DNA from: Incurvaria masculella
Lineage: Eukaryota; Arthropoda; Insecta; Lepidoptera; Incurvariidae
NCBI GenBank assembly: GCA_946894095.1
Contig: OX335660.1
Coordinates: 13,397,001-13,461,000, forward strand
Reading direction: 5' to 3'
DNA: 64,000 nt
Shown: positions 41,694-54,000 of the stretch, piece after piece
Position numbering within the stretch: position 1 is the first letter of the stretch
Layout of the letters: every line of letters begins with the position of its first letter
Position numbers and translations under genes: made by a program
Notes under the pieces: model-generated
Told to the model about the DNA's origin: nothing
The model's database searches: none
What the model saw: only the letters and a program-made list of their open reading frames with translations

Positions 41694-44600
41694 GTATGAT
41701 TTCGAAATTAAGAGGAGTTCGCCAATCCTTCCCCAATAAAACTTTCGTATCTCCGGGCAGCGGGAATTCTGCCCTTAATGATAGCTTCGATGCAACTTAG
41801 TGCTTTAAATTGCCATTAACGTAACTGAAACCTTGATTTGGGCTCCGACATGGACCGGTTAAGGTTTATATATGATGCAGGGAGTGGGAACACATCTCGT
41901 AATAAACACACTACCTAAACTTGTATAATTTGTCCAAATTTGTATGCCGCTTAGGAATGGGTGCTTTCTGGGGACTTGATTAAATAATTTCCAGTTAAAA
42001 CAAAGCACTCCTGCTGTGGAGTACATATGGCTGACTGATAATGTTGTACTTGTCTGATGCCTTTGTTTCAAATCGTTAAGATCTACCCTTATTCACAAAT
42101 GCCATGACAACATAACAATGTTTGATGCTAAAGCGAACTAAGGTAAAATCAACAGAACTAGCGGCCTTGCGTCGAGGTGCATATGCATGACTATTGTCAA
42201 AATAAATCCGCCCCAATCAAGTTGGAGTCGATTCTGGTGGATTTCTGCACCTTTATAAAATGACTCCTATTTAGCTAGCATTGGAACTGAAAATAAAAAT
42301 GCGATCTAAACTAATAAACTGTGACTCTCGATTTCACTGCTTTGCTTTACTCATTTAAGTATTGATTTACTTTAAAATTTATGAAATGACATCTACTTGT
42401 CCTTGAATATATTTCAATAGTTTGCACCTGAAACAATATCTCACAGGTGTGGGCACATTGCAGAGTTGTGGGTAACAAACGTAATAAAATATACAATGTT
42501 GTGTAAATAGCTCCAATGACAGTGATGGCAATACATTTATCAATGTAATGTATGTCTTTTTATTCAATAATTTTGTAAACATACCACTAAGCCATTTCTC
42601 CCGAGGGAAAGGCAAAGATGGATCATGATTTGGTACAAACTCAGCATATTTCCTTGCTTCCTCTACAGTTTTACATCTCTTCATAAATGCTTCACGATGT
42701 CCCATTGATGACATTGTTTAACCTTCGGCGACCTGACAACCTTTCCCTTTGGGTACCAAAAAAAAAGGATACATTTACGACGACTACTCAACATAAAAAC
42801 TTTAATGATCGATTCTTGGGTAAACTTGCCTTTGAAGCTCCAGGAGCGAACGACAAGGCGGCAGCGGAGAGGCAAGACAGCTAGCTATTCCTATAGTGGC
42901 ACGTATGCATACATTGTAACCAAATGCGGCTCGTAGCCTAGTGGTGCGGGGACTGGCCTAGCGTACCAGAGGTCTGGGTACAATTCCGACATGCACCACT
43001 GTATTTCTCTTTCCGAGTTCGATAAGTGCATTTCTTTACGAATGCGAGCTGATCCATGGTTCGGAATTCATGTATAACTATAGGTTTACTACTAGGTGTT
43101 AGGGTTTAAACCCGCCCGGGCCGGTACCATCGCATTGGATGAAAAGATGGGCGAAGGGGCAATAAAAAATTGTCCGTGTTATCTATCCAGTTCAATGTAG
43201 CTGTGCTCATAAAGGGAAGGTCCTGGCATGGCACCTAATTCCTTCGGGAATGTGGTGTATTGGGCTAATATCATAACGGTAGTTGTGTGGTATTAGCCAT
43301 CCATGTCAGGTCGCATAAAAAAAAATTGTAGTAGAATCGGCTCAATTGATTGCCATACAAACCTCGCCGGGTATGCCATCGTCATGTTGTCAAAGGGCGA
43401 GTATATGGAAATGCCGTATTCTCAGACACTCAAATGACAGTGCCATTCAAGCCTTACCTGACACTGTGCACGATTCATTCCAAGTCATCAAAAGTTTCAA
43501 GACGCGCTTTTGCAGTCTGACAAAGAAATTCTAAAAGGAGTTTCTAGACCTGACAGGTCTAGAACCTGAGAGGACACTCAAAAAAGCTGTATCACAATCG
43601 GTCGAAGCAGAACCCTCGACGACACTTTCTTGCCAACAGAGTGGTAGAATCTTGGAACAGCCTTCCCAGTGAAGTTGTAAATGCTGTCTCCGTAAATTCC
43701 TTCAAAAATAAATTGGACAATCATATAAAATAAAAATAAAAAATATAATATATAAATAAATAAGTGTTGTGATATAGGTGCTTCAGCTCAAAGCTGCTAG
43801 CCTATCAATAATAATATAATAATAATAGACACAGCCAATCTTTTGCTATCTGGTTGCAAAGTTTTGCTTCAGAAAGGCCAATATTCCTCCAAATAATCAG
43901 AGTACACTGCATAGAGAATCCACTGCGAGAACTAGGAATGGAGAAACCACTAGTGAATTTCAGAAGGTACACTTTTTTAAACCTGGGCCACTAAGCTACC
44001 CAAAGATAGGATCAAATCTTTGTCAATGCTGCCACTGACTCCAGTGCTAAAAGGCATACTCGTTCGGTGAATCCATTGAAAGCTGAATTGCAACACCTTT
44101 AATGATTTGGTCATGGTGCATTCTTCTAGCTGCCTGGGCGCATTCCACTTATCTCATCTTTACAAATCTGTTTCATCATTCTTTCATCCCCAAATCGCTA
44201 TACAGGTTCAAACCATTTTAAAATAATCTTTCCAATTTTCGTCACTAGAGGCTCTTTCAGTTGACAATGCTCTCTAATCGCACTATTACAAAACTGTACT
44301 GTGAACTCTTGTACAAAGTTTCCTCAAGAAAAACAGATTTCTACTGCATTTAGTCTTGCTCCCATCGTTTCCGTCTTCCATCTTTCTATTTTGATACCTT
44401 TAAATTTGTACATGTCATTATTAGTCAAGAATCCAATCCATGTGTTTCTACAGGGCTACATAGATTTCTTGACTTATAACTTTAAAAGATAAGATTTCTG
44501 CTCAGATATATATAATGAGTTCCGGAGTGATGCATAACAATCTGCCAACAGAAATGGTAACGTTGCAGATGGCAGAGATCCAAATCCAGCTCCAGGACTG

Positions 44601-46026
44601 TTCCCGTCAGCATGCAAGCTGCCTGGAGGAGAGCCTCACGCTGGTGGAGCAGCGCGACGGCTACGTGGCCAAGCTAGGCCAGCAGGACAAGGAGAAGGCA
44701 CAGCTCAAGACGATGGCCTCGGACGCCAAGCAGAAAGCTGCGCTGAAGGAAACTGAAGTGAACCAAACGCTGGTACGGAATTGAATCGTATTGAATAATT
44801 TTAAGTATTCAGTGGATATGACATTACCGATATTTCATTAATTTGAGGTTACAGCAATATCTACATTGAAGCACTGTAATCTGAATTTGAAAATAATCAG
44901 AAAAAAATCTGGTCTAGACTAGGATTAACATGTGAAACCAGCGCCATCTGGTAGTAGATTGTGTCAATTTGAATATAATTGAGAAATTCGTTGGCTGATG
45001 TAATTGTAATTATAGCTCAGCGGTAGAACAGTGGACATGTAATTCAATGGTCTAATGCTCGAAGCTTGCCTCCAGATCAAAACTTTTGATTATATTCAAA
45101 ATCTGATTACGATGTTTCAACATCGTTTCTATATGTGCGCTTGAATCTACCATGACTGACCGGATAGGTCATGTGCATCGTAAAGGTACTGTTTTGAAGC
45201 AACCACGATCGAATAGAAAGCTTAATTAAAAGTAATGTTTCCTTCCCAAAATCTTTTAACGAACTAAAATGTGTAGAATCCAACGAAAAATTAAATACTG
45301 CAATGGAGAGCGTGGGGTGTTAGCTAAGTTGAACAATAGTGTTTGTTTCCTTCACACTGAACATCGACTTATTACTGAAATATGAGGGTGCTTGAGGAGA
45401 GGAAAGCTATTACTGTTGCTAAAGATCACCTTGTTGTGCAAATTATTGCAAAAACCAAAGGGATTTTAATTTAATGCATGCATCACTTGGGCAGGTGCCC
45501 TGCGGCACCCAGAACCACTGGCTAGCTGTGTCTGATGTGATATCAATTCCAAATTGTTTGTTTACATCTTTTGTCTTGTCACCTAGCTAAGGTGATGTTC
45601 TCAATTCTTATTCCAGTATCGTCATTTGGCAAATAAAAAACACTGTGTTCCATTTAGGTCGATGTAGCGTTCTGCAAAACGGAGTTGCAATCACTTAAGA
45701 ACCTTCAAGAGACTACAGCGGCAACACTCAAGTCTCTCCGCCTCAAGGAGGAGACCTTGACGACAGAGCTCGCGGAGCGCCGTCTCAGGATAGAGTTTCT
45801 AGAGAAGGAAGTTGCGAGGCTGAAGGCGCCAGATGCTAAGACGCCGCCAAACTTCCTCCCGCCCTCCAAGGTCACCCCTGCGCCCTCCCCGGCCAAGCAG
45901 AGTCAAGATGCCGTATTAGGCGCACCCAACCAGGCGCTCATAGAAAACAACGCCAAAGAAGACACCGAAGACCTGAATACCGTTAACGATAACAACTTTA
46001 ATGATTTCGATGGAAATAAGAAATAG
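41580..46026 (+). CDS. Type II Golgi coiled-coil protein, GOLM1/CASC4-like, three exons
   Basis: Exons 41580-41693, 44569-44772 and 45658-46026 join in phase 0 into about 228 aa. Residues 8-28 (RWPVFVVFALCLLLFVSLFS) are one membrane anchor close to the N-terminus with Arg before it, so a type II topology is expected. The rest is a heptad-rich coiled coil (exon 2 and the first half of exon 3, e.g. TLTTELAERRLRIEFLEKEV) followed by a Pro-rich and then acidic Asn/Asp-rich tail. This plan matches the GOLM1/CASC4 group of Golgi membrane proteins, though the insect protein is shorter. Exon 1 could also end at CAG/GTGAAG (41,687), two residues earlier, without changing phase. The family call is by architecture, not by alignment. 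An antisense exon lies in intron 1. Confidence 0.7.
42585..42714 (-). CDS. Short first exon of an unrecognised nested gene
   Basis: ATG at 42,714 opens MSSMGHREAFMKRCKTVEEA and RKYAEFVPNHDPSLPFPREK, ending WLS plus one base at a strong donor (G/GTATGT). The composition looks coding and the AT-rich intron around it does not. If spliced to an acceptor at about 42,439 (TTTCAG) the frame would end after only a few more residues, giving a protein of about 47 aa. Without splicing the frame runs to 42,379. It lies antisense in intron 1 of the Golgi protein gene. I do not recognise the family. Confidence 0.45.
42927..43325 (+). mobile_element. tRNA-headed SINE, full length
   Basis: Head TCGTAGCCTAGTGG with B-box-like GGTACAATTCCGA, body with CCCGCCCGGGCCGGTACC, ATCCAGTTCAATGTAG and GGTCCTGGCATGGCACCTAA, ending CATCCATGTCAGGTCGCAT plus about nine A. 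Best full-length reference of the tRNA type in the window. Confidence 0.85.
43599..43733 (+). pseudogene. CR1-like LINE C-terminal remnant
   Basis: Reads RSKQNPRRHFLANRVVESWN, SLPSEVVNAVSVNSFKNKLD, NHIK and stop. The FF.NRVV..WNSLP..VV.A.SVN.FKN.LD pattern ends the reverse transcriptase of CR1-type LINEs. The A/T-rich 3'UTR follows to about 43,830. Upstream decay prevents further reading. Confidence 0.7.
44569..44772 (+). CDS. Golgi protein exon 2
   Basis: 68 codons after GTTGCAG, MAEIQIQLQDCSRQHASCLE through ETEVNQTL, donor CTG/GTACGG. Strong coiled-coil pattern and GC-rich codons. Confidence 0.8.
44773..45657. other. Intron 2 of the Golgi gene
   Basis: AT-rich. A tRNA-like A box (TAGCTCAGCGGTAG) at 45,014 suggests an old SINE head, but no B box follows. 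Nothing else seen. Confidence 0.5.
45658..46026 (+). CDS. Golgi protein exon 3 (end)
   Basis: VDVAFCKTELQSLKNLQETT, coiled coil to about EVARLKAP, then PPNFLPPSKVTPAPSPAK and an acidic tail ending NDFDGNKK and TAG. Acceptor CATTTAG. Confidence 0.82.
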   Translation, partial: VDVAFCKTELQSLKNLQETTAATLKSLRLKEETLTTELAERRLRIEFLEKEVARLKAPDAKTPPNFLPPSKVTPAPSPAKQSQDAVLGAPNQALIENNAKEDTEDLNTVNDNNFNDFDGNKK

Positions 46027-47300
46027 TAGTTTGCGATGTTTATTTTGGTTTACTCCTGGGCCGGCCATAACTATATTGAATTGTATGTTGGGCGTTTTTG
46101 CCTTTTTAGCTTAGGGCCATTATGATATTTTTACTGAGTTAAAAAAAGTAACAAGTAGCCATATTTAATGGTGATCGCCTAACAACCTATTACATTAATG
46201 GGATTTTTAAAGTCCTTCGACATCGCGGTGGAGTGGGCTAGCATCGTGACAGTGGGTATTGTATTGGCCATCTATTTCCAGTTATAAAAATGCAACTTGA
46301 GCAGGTGTCTTCAGGATTTCTTGGTCTCCTGTCAATACTGTGCTGGATAAACATTGGATTATTTCAGTACTAAAGTTAACAGTCTGCCTACTGTTATTAT
46401 TTGTATTGTTGTATGTCTGTGTGTACGTATTATCAGAAAAGTTTCTGATTTTAATTATAATGGTGATTTTCTTATAAGGTTAGGATTTTATATTGCTCAT
46501 GTTAGTGTTATTATTAAAATTATGTAATATGAAATTAATTGACAAGTTTTTAAAAACTAATGTATAAATGAGTACAAGCCGTAGTTAGGTAATTTCAATC
46601 AAAATTTGTAACCTGTTTGGTGGTGGTGTACATTTATTGTTTGGTTTAATCGAATATTTCTGAGTTTTTGAGTATTAGCAGAAAATCTTTATTGTTTTTT
46701 AGATAAAGTAAATTTTACAATTTAAATGTTAGAGCATAAAAAATTTTTAGTAACGTTCAATGCTTGTTAGTATTTATACAAGCATAGCTAAGATGTGTGA
46801 AAGAGTTAAATTGATCATGGCTGCTAATTTTATTTTTGCAATGTGTGTTCTGTGATACTCATTTGTGCATTTTGAAACATGATTTAATTCTTTCTTGTTT
46901 GGCACAGATCTAAATACAAAGAGATTCAATAGTAGATCCTATGTGGATTTATAATTATACAGCAGAGTCTCACTAATCTGGCACTATTCAAAACCAAGGG
47001 GTGCCTGTTTATTGTAATGTTTGGGTTAGTGGATTGTTTGGGAAAATTCAAGGTGAATAAAGAAAACGCACGCTTAACGATTTGCGCTTATGTGGGCAAG
47101 GGCTTGCTGACACTGACCAGAAGGCAGGCGGGTCAAGGATAGTGACGGAGGGGGCGCGGGAAGCGGTGACGCAGGGGGCCGGACTACTGGACGTTCCGAT
47201 GTCCGGAAATGCCGGATTAGTGAGACTCGACTGTATGTGTTCAATCCAGTAAAAAATTCGTTCGGCAGTAAAAAGTATTTCTTCCGAGTACAATGAACAT
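46027..47300 (+). other. 3' flank or 3'UTR of the Golgi gene
   Basis: AT-rich with no ORF of note; a weak SINE 3' fragment (TATTGTATTGGCCATC) near 46,225-46,290. No strong poly(A) signal close to the stop was picked out; one AATAAA lies at about 48,197 beyond a SINE. Confidence 0.4.
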
Positions 47301-47301
47301 A

Positions 47302-47690
47302 GTGATCAGCCTCAGTGGCCCAGTGGCGCGACACTTCGGTGATCGCTCTCCGAAGTTAAGCAACGCTGGGTCCGGTCTGGTCTTGGATGGGTGACCATTC
47401 GACCGTTGAGAGAGGCTGGCCGTGGTTCGGATTCCACGTTAAGCTGTAGGTCCCCTTCCTTACTTACTAGGTGGTAGGGTTTATCCCGCTCGGGTTGGTA
47501 CCTTCGCATTGGATGAACGATGGTCGAAGCGGCAATGAAAATTGTCCGTGTTTTCCATCCAGTTCAATGTAGCCGTGCAATATAAGGAAGGTCCTGGCAT
47601 GGCACCTTAGTTCCCATGTGGTGTGTTGGGCTAATACCATGATAGAACTTGTGGTATTAGCCAACCATGTCCAGTCACATAAAAAAAAAA
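47302..47690 (+). mobile_element. SINE with 5S-rRNA-derived head
   Basis: The first ~100 bp resemble 5S rRNA: GAAGTTAAGCAACG (47,352), an intermediate GGTCTGGTC and a C box TTGGATGGGTGACC (47,384-47,397). These are the internal pol III promoter parts of 5S genes. At about 47,420 it joins the body used by the tRNA-headed copies: GGTAGGGTTTATCCCGCTCG, GATGGTCGAAGCGGCAATGA, GGTCCTGGCATGGCACC and a tail ending CCAGTCACAT plus ten A. The similarity of the head to 5S rRNA is by eye and memory of the conserved boxes. Confidence 0.8.
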
Positions 47691-48931
47691 GTGGAATGAA
47701 GTTTGGCACATTAACGATGTTTCTAGGGTAATCTGTACTACAATTAAAATTAAAGTAGGATTCGATAATTACATTTGCGCATATATTTGTGCCTTTTGGT
47801 ATCGCCAGTTGGTGCCATAGAGATGTTTGTACCTGCTCTACTGTTCTCGTTAAACCTTCATAGTATGTTTAATTGTATTATTTGAACCCTGAAATCCCAT
47901 TATACCCGCATTTAAAAACACAATTTCTTTGTTGTAATGTTTTAGTGAATTTTAGCTTGTGCGCATTTTCCGCATGGAAGCTTGTGACTGTTGTGCTAGT
48001 CGGTATGCTCGGCTTATTTCTTGATACTGGATGCGGCTTATTTTTGTGAGCAACTATTGAATCTCTTAGTGTGAAAATTCTTTATTACGATCTTTATATA
48101 ATATTTTATTCATGTGCCAATGTCTCTTAGTTTAACATAGTGATTATTTTACAACATGACGTTAGAACAAAGCTAGTTCTGAGGATTCAACATTCAAATA
48201 AAGTATTTACATTTATTTTGCATATTTTAATGTTTTAATGAACTGTATTCAAATGTATTTTTTTTATAAACGTTCCTGAAGGATATCATGGTATGGTTTT
48301 GGTAGTATACTTTTTTTAAGATGACTATTTCTACTAATTTTCAATCTTTAAATTGCTTCAGCGTAATAATTGCGTCATATGGACGTCGAACTTAGAGAGA
48401 CAGGGACTTGGAATTATTTCTCTTTCCAGTGTAACGAGATAAAAATTTCAAATTGTACATACAGACCTCAGTTTGATATTTGGGCGTAAGCAATTTTATT
48501 AGAAAATTTTAGCAAGCAAGGCCCGAGTTAAACCTGTAAGTCATACCAGTGTCAATATTGATAAGCATTCACCCCGAGTGACAAGTCTGCATTTACCCAA
48601 TTTTCTTGATGTTTATCCCATTTCTTTATGTACCTTACGTGTGTTTCAAGTAGGTATTAGCAAAATATATATATATGTATTTATAAAATTCAAATACAGT
48701 TCTGATTTTGTGCCTTTTGTGTTTATCACAACTGAATTTACATATTAAACATTCCTAAGCAAAATGGGAGGTGTTCATTTCACATTGAGTATAACATTTA
48801 AATCAACAGATTCACCGTGAAAAAAAATATAAAAAATAAAAACCATTTACGGCAGAAAAAGTACATGTCGTGAATAACTAATTGCATGACTTATTCAGGT
48901 TTCCACAGTCTGTGTGATTTCATTTTTTTTT

Positions 48932-49155
48932 GCCGTTTCGACAATCCTTTCATCAAATGCGATGGCACCATGAAGAAGGGGACCGGGTCCTATAGTTTTA
49001 CATGGATTCCGAACCATGGACTACCTCGCATTAGTGACGAAATTCACTTACTTAACTCTGAAAGAAAAAGTGGTGCATTATCGGGGCGAAGATTCGAACC
49101 CAGACCTCTGGCATGCAAGGCAAGTCCCTATGGCATTAACCTACGAGGCGCTCAT
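48932..49155 (-). mobile_element. tRNA-headed SINE, 3' truncated, reversed
   Basis: Runs from CATCAAATGCGATGGCACC through GTTTTACATGGATTCCGAAC to the head with a reversed B box (GATTCGAACCC) and CTACGAGGCGCTC. Confidence 0.65.
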
Positions 49156-50390
49156 GTCCAGGCCCCAATTATATAGGACATAGAACAACAATACGCCATA
49201 GACCGAATGAAGACCTAGAGTCACCAATTGGTCAATGCCGAAATTACGAACAATAGATCGGGCAACTGCATGGATACACATTTACGGCTATGGAAATAGG
49301 ATGGCGCCTCTTTCGTACCTAGAACTTGCGAAATAGCCAATAGATAACGCTGTACAAACATAGGATTTATTCATAGATTAAAATATTTTGTTCCAAAGTA
49401 AGAATATATATTTTTTTTAATCGATGCACACATTTTTTGACAACCCATAAAATCAAATTACTTTTTAATAGATTTAAAGCAGTGGGCCTAATGGTTGAGC
49501 CATGTCTTCGTGAGTACATTATTTTTGTTGTTATGGATTGAATAGAAGTGACCATCTTAGTTCAATGTTTATTGCAATAGAGGCCCGGCATGCTTAAGAC
49601 ATTGTATGAAACTTCCGTCACCATGGCGGTGGGCCATCTACTTACGCCGGTAAGTAATTATTAATCGAGGTTATCGACCTAATTGCCCCATGTGCCAAAT
49701 CAAATGGTATAACTGGAGTAATAGCGGGTAAACTGCTCTGCAGACTAAAAGATAAAATGATCGTTACATGGTCCTTGATGAAATAAATATTAAAAAGATA
49801 TTCAAGCTTGCAGTTATCTGCAGGCAGACGTGCCAAACGTGCATGCCAAAAACTTTCCAAATAAATGCGCATTTTCATTTTACATGTTTTATTAATGTAA
49901 CAGTAATCATAATAAATCTAATTTATGCTAGAGAATCCTATCTGTAATGCTTAATACGTAATCATAGTTTCTTAACATCTCATTCCAACATTCCCGCAGC
50001 CTAACATACATTCTAATGTCACTAGGTACCTTATCTAATCATAATCTCTTAGCAATTCAAAAAACATACAAAACTAAAAATAAAAAACTTGCGAAGTCAC
50101 CTAAACTAAACATGCAACCTCCATACTTTCAAAGTTAAACTAGAATGAAATCATACATTAAAAAAGATTCAGAACCTACATATTGTGAGTGGTCAAAAGT
50201 AAAATAACAGTCTTGATCATTTCCATCACCAACCAACACTCGGACAGAGCAGTAGAAGTAATCAAAAAACAAATAATAATATTTGTAAAATCGTATCTGA
50301 CCAAATAGAACCAACATAGTGCATGAGCGATGAAAATTTACGCATTTAGATAAAACCACTCTGGCTCCTAGAGAATAACACCATGGTCTG
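49156..50390. other. AT-rich intergenic DNA
   Basis: No gene, repeat or RNA recognised. Confidence 0.4.
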
Positions 50391-50394
50391 ATTT

Positions 50395-50590
50395 GAACTT
50401 ACGTTACCGAAAGCGCTTTCACAATTGGTCTGATTCGCGCTGACAGCTCTCAAAATGGTGTACCGTGAACAATATGACGTCATCATTACATCACTCAATG
50501 GCATACACAGTGCTCACACATTATGGTAGGGCACTGAGTGTGCAACTGTCAGTGTCATATTTTGACATTCCTGTAGCGTTATCTATCCTC
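50395..50590 (+). mobile_element. Repeat family X, partial copy C
   Basis: GGTCTGATTCGCGCTGACAG, then AATATGACGTCATCATTACA, ACAGTGCTCACAC and CACTGAGTGTGCAACTGTCA parallel the left end of copy A. The CRE-like TGACGTCA is intact at 50,475-50,482. Confidence 0.5.
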
Positions 50591-50679
50591 GTCACACAAA
50601 CCATGGAATGTCTCTTAGATAAAAAATCAAGTCTGGCTTAGAATAATTTATTAGATTCAACTTTGAGGAGTTGTTTGAT

Positions 50680-50905
50680 AGGGTTCTGTACCCAAAGGGC
50701 GAAAACGGAACCCTATTACTAAGCCTCCGCTGACCGTCCGTCCGTCCGTATGTCACAGGGCTGTATCTCATGAACTATAAGAGGTAGGAAGCTGAAATAT
50801 TCTCAGATTATGTATTTATTTTGCCGCTATAACAACAAATAGGTAAAATTATAAAATAATAAATATTAAAGGGGGAGCCCGACTCGCACTTGGCTGGTTT
50901 TTTTT
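50680..50905 (+). repeat. Lepidopteran GACG-type repeat
   Basis: GGGTTCTGTACCCAAAGGGC, ACCGTCCGTCCGTCCGTA, ACAGGGCTGTATCTCATGAA, TTGCCGCTATAACAACAAAT and finally CGACTCGCACTTGGCTGG, in the opposite direction to the copy at 29,641. Confidence 0.7.
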
Positions 50906-50909
50906 GTCC

Positions 50910-52200
50910 AAATCATTTGTGATGCAGACAGCTTTGAGCGTGCAATCTGAATCTGGACGCTTTCATTCGCCCCGAGCAGTGTAAATGTCGACAGTTCAAA
51001 TCTGACCATGGTGTAAAACTCAGTGAAAAAAACTTTTAACAATATGGCACAATAACAAAGGCAAGTCCACAATTAGGCAAGCGATCAAGAAGTGGAATGC
51101 GGATACTATCAAGAGATGGAATATTCAAGTTGGTTTCTGTTTCTTTTGTTTTTTGTCTTAAATAATTTTAAGAATCTAACAGTCGTATTCAGAGAGCATC
51201 TGTCAAAACTTAGTACAGGATGAGCACCGGACCATACAAAATTGGTTTAGTCTGGCGGATTTAAGTTAGTCCACCCACTCTTAATACGGCTGTAAGTGTT
51301 TATTTCATAAATGTGGATGGAAAAAAATATAAAATCCATGTAGTTTCTGTGCCGGTTCTTCTTTACTATGTCAATCGAATCTGTGGATCTATCAGTTTAT
51401 GACGTAACTTACAGCAGTTTGACTACTAGATGTTTAGAATAAACGAAATTAAATGTAAAGAAATAATGCAGAAAAAGAAAAAAAAAACAAATACAATACG
51501 TTCATAACAGTCCGATCATAAAATAATGTGTCTTCCAATAGATGCTGAAGAGATACAATATCAAATAATTGGTTTCCAAATGTGATATCTAATTCTGTTA
51601 GAATATGTGAGATTTTCAATAACCGAGTACAGAACTTGTACATTACTGTTAAAGCGATAAATTGAAAAAAAATATACACACAAGTTAAATATTTGCAATG
51701 GCTTTGAGTTTATAGTAAACCAATTAATTCAATCAATATCTGGCTCAATCACCATCCAACTGTGCGTCAGCGTTGTATTGAGCGCTATAAATATAATTGT
51801 GAACTTATTTGTGTGCCTATTTCAAAATAAACAATTAATTCAACATTATACTCCTATTATAAAACAAACACATTCAAAAATGTATCATCACATAAGTCTA
51901 CACACACTAGGTCAATTTATTATCTTAAGGATACGCTTCCCACAGCGACTAGTAACTTCATCCTACGATTGTTCATTTGTTGGCGGTACAAATTGATAAT
52001 GGCACCATACAATAGATATAATTTTGTTCAATATTGTGGCTCCCAGTAGTCTTTCAATTATTACTTGAAAGTGCAGTAGTATTTTAGGTTACGGCACATT
52101 CACATGTAATTGTTTCATTCATCTTTTTCAACTGTTCGTAAAATAGTTGTGTGATTTGACAACCTTGTTATTATTGAAGGTCAAAATCAAATCACACAAG
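50910..52200. other. AT-rich intergenic DNA
   Basis: No supported gene. A/T runs and short open frames only. Confidence 0.4.
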
Positions 52201-52297
52201 TATTTTTAAAATAATCGTTGAAAACGTGTGATCCAGCTATTACAGTCCATCTTCATCCCGAATTTATCTTTTCCACGTTGGCCATTGGTTCTTCTTC

Positions 52298-52636
52298 TCA
52301 CACTGAAAGCGCCGTGCAGGATATAGCTATATCAAGGCATTTTATTACTGAAACTATACATGAGGCGAAAGAGAGGAGTATCTGTAGTTTAATTCCGAGG
52401 AGGTCGATCATTGGTGTAAGAATGTTCCATTGAATTGCAGATATTGGGAAGGTGATGTCGGGAGAGTCAATTACTGTCTCCATAGCCTTGTCTGTTAATA
52501 TAAATTTGAACGATTGTATGCTGAAGCAACTCGTCGGTGCTGGAACATCTAGCCTTAAGAGAATAATGGAGATATAGATTTTAGGTGGGATTTCAACATT
52601 TCCAATCCATCGTAAGTAAAGATCACTTACATACAA
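52298..52636 (-). other. Orphan open frame of 112 codons
   Basis: Open frame with hydrophobic composition (YISIILLRLDVPAPTSCF, ILLSFASCIVSVIKC) but no family, splice or promoter support. The plus strand of the same segment is also partly open (SSSHTESAVQDIAISRHFI). It may be a decayed gene or transposon piece; strand is uncertain. Confidence 0.2.
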
Positions 52637-53222
52637 CTTTAAAAGGCGGTTAAATTCATTGTTCCTTTCTCTAGTTTGTCAAATTATTTTTATAAATTCC
52701 ATAACAAAAGTATAGACTACATGGACCCTCTAGTCAGTCAACAAAGTTTTAAATTAAAAACTTACCTGGGCCCAGACTCTAAACTTGCAATCTGTTTCAC
52801 ATTTCATAATCCGTGACCGATTAGACTGCTCAAACAATTCTAATACCCGTGACCTTCGAAATATCTATTGCGATTTTTATTGCATATTTGAGACTAGTGT
52901 CAAGGTGTAAATTGCAATATTCAGTAGGAGCTGAGCTTTGTGAGTATTTATGATTCCTGCTGGAATGTTACTAATCTTTCAAATCCTTTAAAGGACTGCA
53001 GCGGTTATTATGATTGTTTCTTCTATCAATGTAACATTAAGAAGACATAACTTACACAAAACCCATTCCACCAGGGAGTGTTAAAGTATTCACCAACAGG
53101 TAGGTATTCCATAATAGCTCTAGTATTAATTGCATAAGATCTCGTTGTTGTATCACATACGCTCGGCACCATTATTTCATAATAATATCTAAAATAAAAT
53201 TAAAATGTCTTTTCCCCACCGT

Positions 53223-54000
53223 CTAAAACAACTTCTTTTTCGTCTCCTCGAGTTTCGTCACCTCGTCGAACGCAGCCATCAGATTGCGGCGACACTTCGC
53301 GTCGTCGCTGTAGAGGATGGTCCATATCGCATACTCTCCTATGTTCACGGGGTCCACCGTGTAGCACACTCGCAGCTTGCACTTGCGCTCCCACTTCATG
53401 CCGTCGACGCACCTCTTGTTCTTGGAGCGCGTGAACTCGATGAATCCGTTGCACTCAACGTACTTGCGCGGCAGGCTCGGGAAGCCCGTGCGGGGCTCGG
53501 CCGAGACCGCACCGCTCGTGGTCGGCAAACAGTCGCCCTGCCCCTCCTCTCGCTTCACTGGGGTCGTTGCGTACTTCCTCCTCCCCTCGTCTCCGCGGTG
53601 GCACATCTCGTCGATCCCTTCGTCGGCGATTTGGCTATCGAAGCGCAACTTCCGGCAGAATGTGACGCTGCGCGGTCGCTTCGTCTCGCTCTTGCCGTGC
53701 CCGCTGTCCGGTTCAACTTTACCATCTACTTCCATGCACTCAACGTGTGATAATTTCGCCCGTTTTTTCTGGCTGGCCGATAGTTGGGAGTCGATGTTGC
53801 TTTTAACACTATTCGGTTCCCACTCGGGGCTCATGAGACGCTTTTCTGGGCTAATACTGCTCGATCTGAGTCCTGGTCTCTTTTTGAGTGACGACCCACG
53901 GACGGTCAATTGGTTGAGGGAAAATTTTAGCTTTGCTGTAGGGGTTTCGGCTACATCCAGAGGAGTAGCGAGCTCCAAAGTTTGAAGTGAATCCACCTGC
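53223..54000 (-). CDS. NTF2-like protein exon 2 (end)
   Basis: Begins RQVDSLQTLELATPLDVAET, ends KLEETKKKLF and stop. The GC-rich C-terminal half is open on several other frames, which are shadows. A possible poly(A) signal lies at 52,876-52,881. Confidence 0.75.

Noticed and set aside
47341..47400. Functional 5S rRNA gene
   Set aside because: Only part of a 5S sequence is present, diverged in the stem regions and continuous with a SINE body.
53205..53985. Plus-strand frames of 181 and 202 codons
   Set aside because: Antisense shadows of the NTF2-like protein's last exon, whose frame joins in phase with an upstream exon.
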